From Clostridiales bacterium (lineage in GTDB: Bacteria > Bacillota > Clostridia > Peptostreptococcales > T1SED10-28), in assembly GCA_007134725.1 (NCBI GenBank), contig SLKF01000264.1, positions 1 through 5,304 on the forward strand: 5,304 nucleotides of DNA. The letters run 5' to 3'. Numbering within the stretch: position 1 is the stretch's first letter; each line of letters starts with the position of its first letter. The position numbers and the translations under genes were made by a program. Below are positions 4,578-5,304 of this stretch, one piece after another. The notes under the pieces are model-generated. The model was not told the origin of the DNA. It saw only the letters and a program-made list of their open reading frames with translations, and did not search any database.

Positions 4578-5304
4578 AAAAATAGTTATTCTAAGTCCTC
4601 CTTTTTATTCCCATTTCCAACCCTTAAAGACCCTGGGGAAAGCCTTGAAAACCCTGGGAGCCCAGGTAAGGATTGCCTGCAGCCAAGGGTTTCAACAGGA
4701 AATTGAAGAGGCAGGACTGGAGTTTTACCCCTTGAATATCAACAAAAACCAAAATACGGGCATTGCAAAGAACACACTGCAGGATCAGGAAGAAAAAAAG
4801 CGCTTGGAGGAATTTTTTCAAGCAACTTACCAAGGGCCGGTGAAAACCTTAATCACCCAGGCGGATCATCGAATTCGAGATATGTTTTCCAATCCGGAGG
4901 AGCTGATTTATGGAATTCAGCAGTTAAACCAAGAGCAGCAGCCGGATTTGGTTATTGTAGATCAACTGTCCTACGGTGCCACCCTGGCCTTGCTGGGACT
5001 GGAAATCCCCTTTATCACCTTTTGCCCTCCCCATCCCAAAACCATACAGTCAAAAGAAGGAAATAAGGGATTGACGGAGTTTTGGCCAAGAGCCCTAGAG
5101 CCCTCGGAAAGTGAGAAAAGGGAGCTTAAGAAAAAGAAAAAAGAGCTAAACGAAAGTTTTTCCCAGGCTTTCAAAGAAGTTTTCAACACCCATTTTCAAA
5201 GAAAAATAGGGGACACAGATTTTTTGAACAATCCTTTTTCCTTAACCTCTCCCCTGGGTGTGTTTTTTAATTACCCGGAGTTTTCCAATCGATCTTCCAA
5301 AGCC
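4561..5304 (+). CDS. GT1-family (UGT/MGT-type) glycosyltransferase, N-terminal part, cut by the window end
   Basis: An open frame of 248 codons runs off the right edge without a stop. It starts 17 bp inside the GT4 gene. The N-terminus reads as a first beta strand, KKIVILSPPFYSHFQPLKTL (6-25), then LGKALKTLGAQVRIACSQGF and EEAGLEFYPL. This matches the GT1 pattern G/S-H-x-x-P, then LA..L...GH.V..., then ...GL.F.PL. His18 in SHFQP sits where GT1 enzymes have their catalytic base. PDLVIVDQLSYGATLALLG (128-146), then IPFITFCPPHP, is the usual end of the N-terminal acceptor-binding domain. A very charged stretch with a lysine run lies at 184-195. The C-terminal donor-binding domain lies beyond the window. 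GT1 enzymes glycosylate small hydrophobic acceptors such as lipids, macrolides or other metabolites. The coupling suggests it acts on the same molecule as the GT4 enzyme. The donor and acceptor are unknown. Confidence 0.82.
   Translation, partial: MQHPGKKIVILSPPFYSHFQPLKTLGKALKTLGAQVRIACSQGFQQEIEEAGLEFYPLNINKNQNTGIAKNTLQDQEEKKRLEEFFQATYQGPVKTLITQADHRIRDMFSNPEELIYGIQQLNQEQQPDLVIVDQLSYGATLALLGLEIPFITFCPPHPKTIQSKEGNKGLTEFWPRALEPSESEKRELKKKKKELNESFSQAFKEVFNTHFQRKIGDTDFLNNPFSLTSPLGVFFNYPEFSNRSSKA

Noticed and set aside
4624..5189. Two minus-strand open frames with hydrophobic N-termini
   Set aside because: They are antisense to the GT1 gene. Their hydrophobic runs are reverse readings of its lysine/glutamate-rich codons.
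1..5304. CRISPR arrays, insertion sequences, tRNA or rRNA genes
   Set aside because: No regularly spaced direct repeats, transposase frames, terminal inverted repeats with target duplications, or cloverleaf-like sequences were seen.

Overview
The window looks like a piece of an anaerobic, low-to-mid-GC Firmicutes (Clostridia) chromosome. The evidence is strong AGGAG-type ribosome binding sites, A/T-rich intergenic DNA, T-tailed intrinsic terminators, and an oxygen-sensitive-type iron-sulfur protein pair beside a molybdenum hydroxylase. The genus cannot be named from this sequence. All recognisable genes are on the + strand.

Left part (1-261): the last 67 codons of a xanthine dehydrogenase/aldehyde oxidase-family molybdopterin subunit, closed by a strong intrinsic terminator with a cUCCGg tetraloop. 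Middle-left (262-2412): a new transcription unit with a tentative promoter and a perfect 17-bp palindrome. It encodes a 382-residue single-subunit 2-hydroxyacyl-CoA dehydratase-family protein (YjiM / double-cubane-cluster-protein type). This is followed 60 bp later by its ATP-dependent activator/reductase (BcrA/BadF/HgdC/YjiL type). The two probably work as a pair: the ATPase pushes low-potential electrons into the iron-sulfur protein. The substrate is unknown. There is no second dehydratase subunit in the window, which argues against an ordinary 2-hydroxyacyl-CoA dehydratase.

Middle (2413-2723): a 311-bp gene-free spacer with unusual structure. It holds an 80-bp imperfect hairpin ending in a T run (probable terminator), two exact TTATNCACA DnaA-type boxes in opposite orientation plus one near match, and an A/T-rich hairpin directly abutting one box.

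Right part (2724-5304): two glycosyltransferases in a translationally coupled pair. The first is a 617-residue GT-B enzyme with a GT4 (sucrose-synthase/sucrose-phosphate-synthase-like) C-terminal domain and an unrecognised helical N-terminal extension. The second overlaps it by 17 bp and is the N-terminal half of a GT1/MGT-type glycosyltransferase, cut by the window end. They probably add sugars sequentially to one small molecule or lipid; the product is unknown.

The most interesting points are the orphan double-cubane-type pair, the DnaA-box cluster in a spacer with no replication gene in view, and the GT4+GT1 cassette.
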